DNA of 64,000 nucleotides from Cycas panzhihuaensis (Eukaryota; Cycadophyta). Positions 61,036-64,000 of this stretch are shown here, in pieces; the stretch's first letter is position 1; every line of letters starts with the position of its first letter. The translations under genes and the position numbers were made by a program. The stretch is from the NCBI GenBank assembly GCA_023213395.1, contig CM041465.1:70687741-70751740 (forward strand), in the 5' to 3' direction. The notes beneath the pieces are model-generated. The model did no database searches, had not been told where the DNA came from, and saw nothing but the letters and a program-made list of their open reading frames with translations.

Positions 61036-62217
61036 CTTCAATGATGCACACCTTCTCCACTAATGACCTTCAAAATACCAAATGGCAAAGGGCCCTCTCA
61101 ATGGTGCATAAACCTAATAGGGTTTATTTTAAATTAATATTTTATTTTAGCGTATGATGTTTTAAACGTGCGAATGCGAATTATTATTAAAAGGGGTTAT
61201 TTTTTTTCAATTTAAAAAAATTAATTAAATCATATTAGATAATAGTTTCGAGTCTGATTAGCCCCCATCCACTTAGCCCCCAAGTCATATGCAGCATTTA
61301 TATGACCTCCAGCTCATAGTAAAAGGGGCTAATTCCTATTTTCAACTTTTTTTTAGGAGTACCTGTCACTTTTTTTACTATATCTTGAGATTGGGAGGTA
61401 TGATTTTAGTCCCGTCTGTTGTGTTGGATCCATGTAGAGACCTTTTAATTTGGTAGGTCATTTGACATATATTTGGAGTAGTTTCATGGAGATTTTTTCT
61501 TTTCATTCAAAGTCATACATTCCCACTTATCTTCATTGTTTCTCAGCTTCTATAGGCACATATTGTATTTTTTAGGCTTCTTGATGTAATGTACCCTAAA
61601 TGCGGGGGATATCATGTACTATGGATTTATTCTTGGATCTTGAAGAACCCATTGTGATCATATTATACTTCATTTATGAGAGAAATTCATATGTGCTACA
61701 TAAGTTACACATCATTTTTCAATCATGTAAGAATTTTTAATGCTGGTTATTTTTTGCCCATGGTGGTAAGTCGATAGCCCAGTGAGGCATCTTTTTAGCC
61801 TATATGGCATGTTTGAGGCCATAGTTCCATTGTATTTCTAGCCAATAGATGCCAAAGAAGTGCTAGTCCTATTGAGAAAGAGGTAGGACACATTTTTAGA
61901 AACTACTCTTGCCTGCCATGTGCTTCTTATATATATATATATATATATTCCTACTTACACTCCCATATGAGAAAGGGGTGGGATCTTATTCAACTACTCT
62001 TGCCAACTCCTGATTAATCCACATATACAAAGGGAGTTCCTAACCAACTGGCAGTTGCAGCAGCTAATAACCCATGCATTCTGGTAGATGGACTCCACTT
62101 TATATGGACTTCAAGAATTTCTTATTCGTGCGGCGCTTATGATCTAGTAGACTTTTGGAGACTTGAGCTTATCATTGATATGATGACATTTATGTAATTG
62201 ACTATTACAAGGGGGAA
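61036..62217 (+). other. Element H interior, last part
   Basis: This includes a segment near 61243-61370 resembling 16715-16940 in the Copia-A leader, an (AT)n near 61930, and the purine tract before the 3' LTR. No gene is seen. Confidence 0.5.
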
Positions 62218-62490
62218 TGTTAGTGTAATACTCCAATTCCATTAGCCCTATGTAAACTCTCTCTATCTTTTGTATTTTATATTAGAGTTGTGGGTCAATT
62301 GATATGTGTGCCACCTCAAAGTAGTCCAATGGGGTTCTCTCACTAGTGTGAGCTTGTACTATAAGTATGTACTATTCTTTATTCATAATTGAGTTTTGGC
62401 TAATTCTCCAATATGGTATCTATTTTGTACATACTTCATCTTTTATCAAGCCACCATTATGGTTTGATATGCTTACATTACTAATTTAAT
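62218..62490 (+). repeat. Element H 3' LTR
   Basis: Begins TGTTAGTGTAATACTCC after ACAAGGGGGAA and ends TAATTTAATA, followed by AAATG. Confidence 0.9.
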
Positions 62491-62856
62491 AAAATGTATG
62501 TAAATATCTTACAAATAAGTGTGATTTATAAATTAATTATACCATGCATATAAATTTTGGTAGAGCTTCTACATACACCATAATTCATCATACAATAATG
62601 GGATAGTACTTAATATATAAGTATTCAAAACCCAAATATAGAAATATGATTAACTGATATAATGGGCCAATATTATTGGCTCATTATTTGGAAATTAAAT
62701 GGACCTAACTACATTATGAATTATATTTAAATTACAAATAAGGGTTTAAACCTAATATTACATATGATACATAATAATGTTATAAAAGTATATAATATAT
62801 AATTACATATTAGAAATATATTACAAAGAGCTATTGCAAGTTATTTAAATAGATAT

Positions 62857-64000
62857 ATTCTGATATGGTATAAGAGATAATTAAAAATTCTAATATGGTA
62901 TCAAAGCCATGGTGAAGTATTAGAGATCAGGTTAAGAGCCATGGTTGCAAGCCTATACAGAGCCAGTTGACGAGTCAGTACAAAGCTAGTATATAAGTTA
63001 GTTTTAATGACTATTTAAAGAGTGAAGACTCCATTATGCTAGTGATATATGATGAATAATTTAGAGTATGATGAAGATATTAAGAGCTACATATAGAAGA
63101 TTAAGTCACATGAAGATGAATATAATAAAACTAATGGGTATATTGATTATTAAATTTATTGTAGATGTTTATATTATGCATGTAACACATATTCAATAAA
63201 CATGCAAGTTTGAAACTAGTCCACCAAATATGATCTGATGAGGAGAATTATTGCCAGTTGCATTTACTAATATAAATCGAATTTCTATAGAAATTATTAA
63301 GATCTAGTGAAGACCAACCATCCCACTAAACCTTATAATTAGCAACAACAAGATCATATTACATAAGTGATAATGACATCTCTTACCTAGATTTTAATCA
63401 TGGATTTTTTAATTTACATTTTGCTGATGGATTTTCTTCCAATTAATGGTATTTTTGTAATAGTTTGTTGTTGAGAGATAACAACAAAAATAAGATTGAT
63501 ATGAAGACATGAGAAGCAAATCAGTGAGAAGCAAGCTAATAACCCTATTAGAGTGAAATAAGTAGCAACATATACAAATGATATACGACGATGAATTTTT
63601 TTTATAAATAAGCTTTATTAATTTATTGCATGGTAAGTTAGTATTCAAATAAGGGATTCAACCTTAGTTAAGTGTGTAGATTCTTATGATTGTTAAGCAT
63701 AAAAATAAATTAAGGTTTGCAACTAAGGTTTATTAGAATATAGATTGAGTGTGAGAGCATAACCTAAGCTTGTGTATATTATAGGCCACAAGAAGGTATA
63801 CATTCTAATACTATGAGATATTATGGTATCAATTTAGGGATTTTCATATAAAAAGAATATTAATATAACTTGCAAAGGATACAAATCATTTGATGCTTTC
63901 TTATAGAAGATCATTAATGAATATGTGACTACCATTTAGAATGATGAAATTAGAGATACCACAGCACATCATGGGCCATCCTATATAATCCTTTCATAAT
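62857..64000. other. Flank of Copia-I; primer-like site, no gene
   Basis: TGGTATCAAAGCC at 62896 is a good Copia primer site on the plus strand and implies an LTR ending at 62895, into which Copia-I inserted. Its other part would lie left of 37447. The remaining kilobase is AT-rich with no recognised domain. A 79-codon minus-strand frame (63409-63648) has no motif. Confidence 0.4.

Larger units (their letters stand above)
59280..62490 (+). mobile_element. Element H: short LTR element without recognisable gag-pol
   Basis: LTRs of 274 and 273 bp (59280-59553, 62218-62490) are flanked by a perfect AAATG duplication (59275-59279, 62491-62495). The primer site TGGTATCAAAGCC is at 59554, and ACAAGGGGGAA precedes the 3' LTR. 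The 2.7-kb interior shows no gag, integrase or reverse transcriptase but contains a roughly 200-codon relic frame of unknown origin. It fits a non-autonomous LTR derivative. LTR divergence is about 10% by eye. Confidence 0.9.
59191..62851 (-). repeat. Copia-I 5' LTR, split by element H
   Basis: The pieces 59191-59279 and 62491-62851 align in order with the intact 3' LTR at 37452-37897. Element H and its duplicated AAATG account for the gap. Confidence 0.9.

Overview
This window is nuclear DNA of a seed plant. It holds one plant-specific receptor kinase gene of the LRK10-like (LRK10L, wall-associated/GUB_WAK type) family in a sea of decayed, nested LTR retrotransposons, mostly Copia type, plus a plant L1-type LINE relic. 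The AT-rich, transposon-dominated layout fits a large plant genome; a gymnosperm is plausible but cannot be proven from this sequence. No prokaryotic, organellar, viral-genome or CRISPR features were seen.

Left (1-9643): unassigned GC-richer sequence, an LTR-like repeat carrying a GC-rich stem-loop (K1), decayed sequence, then the two-exon receptor kinase gene on the minus strand (6723-8859, 292-bp intron). Its upstream region has two W-box cores flanking a near-perfect ACGT palindrome. The C-terminal tail appears displaced by a one-base frameshift.

Middle (9644-31614): an LTR element (Elem-M) starts exactly where homology between the gene and its partial duplicate stops. It is followed by a LINE relic, a gag-like relic, and a nested pair. 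Copia-A (15032-28664, TSD GTAAC) sits in the gag-like sequence, and Copia-B (18740-25036, TSD CCATC) sits inside Copia-A, in its protease motif. A second, broken copy of receptor-kinase exon 1 with its upstream region lies at 30096-31614.

Right (31615-64000): a 5' fragment of minus-strand Copia-C, then a deep nest. Copia-I (minus, 37452-62851) contains Copia-D (plus, 44238-59131), which contains 5'-truncated Copia-E (minus, 49642-58890), which contains element L (minus, 50940-56544). Short element H (59280-62490) sits in the 5' LTR of Copia-I. TSDs are visible for I, D, L and H, and rough LTR divergence by eye decreases inward (I about 20%, D about 16%, L about 10%).

Element L is the most unusual item. 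It keeps a gag but shows no pol, and it carries in antisense two host-gene fragments: the N-terminal exon of a PMT/QUASIMODO2-like putative methyltransferase and one PLS triplet of a pentatricopeptide repeat (PPR) gene. All retroelement coding regions are interrupted by stops and frameshifts. Only the receptor kinase gene looks potentially functional. Divergence values are by-eye estimates, not computed alignments.
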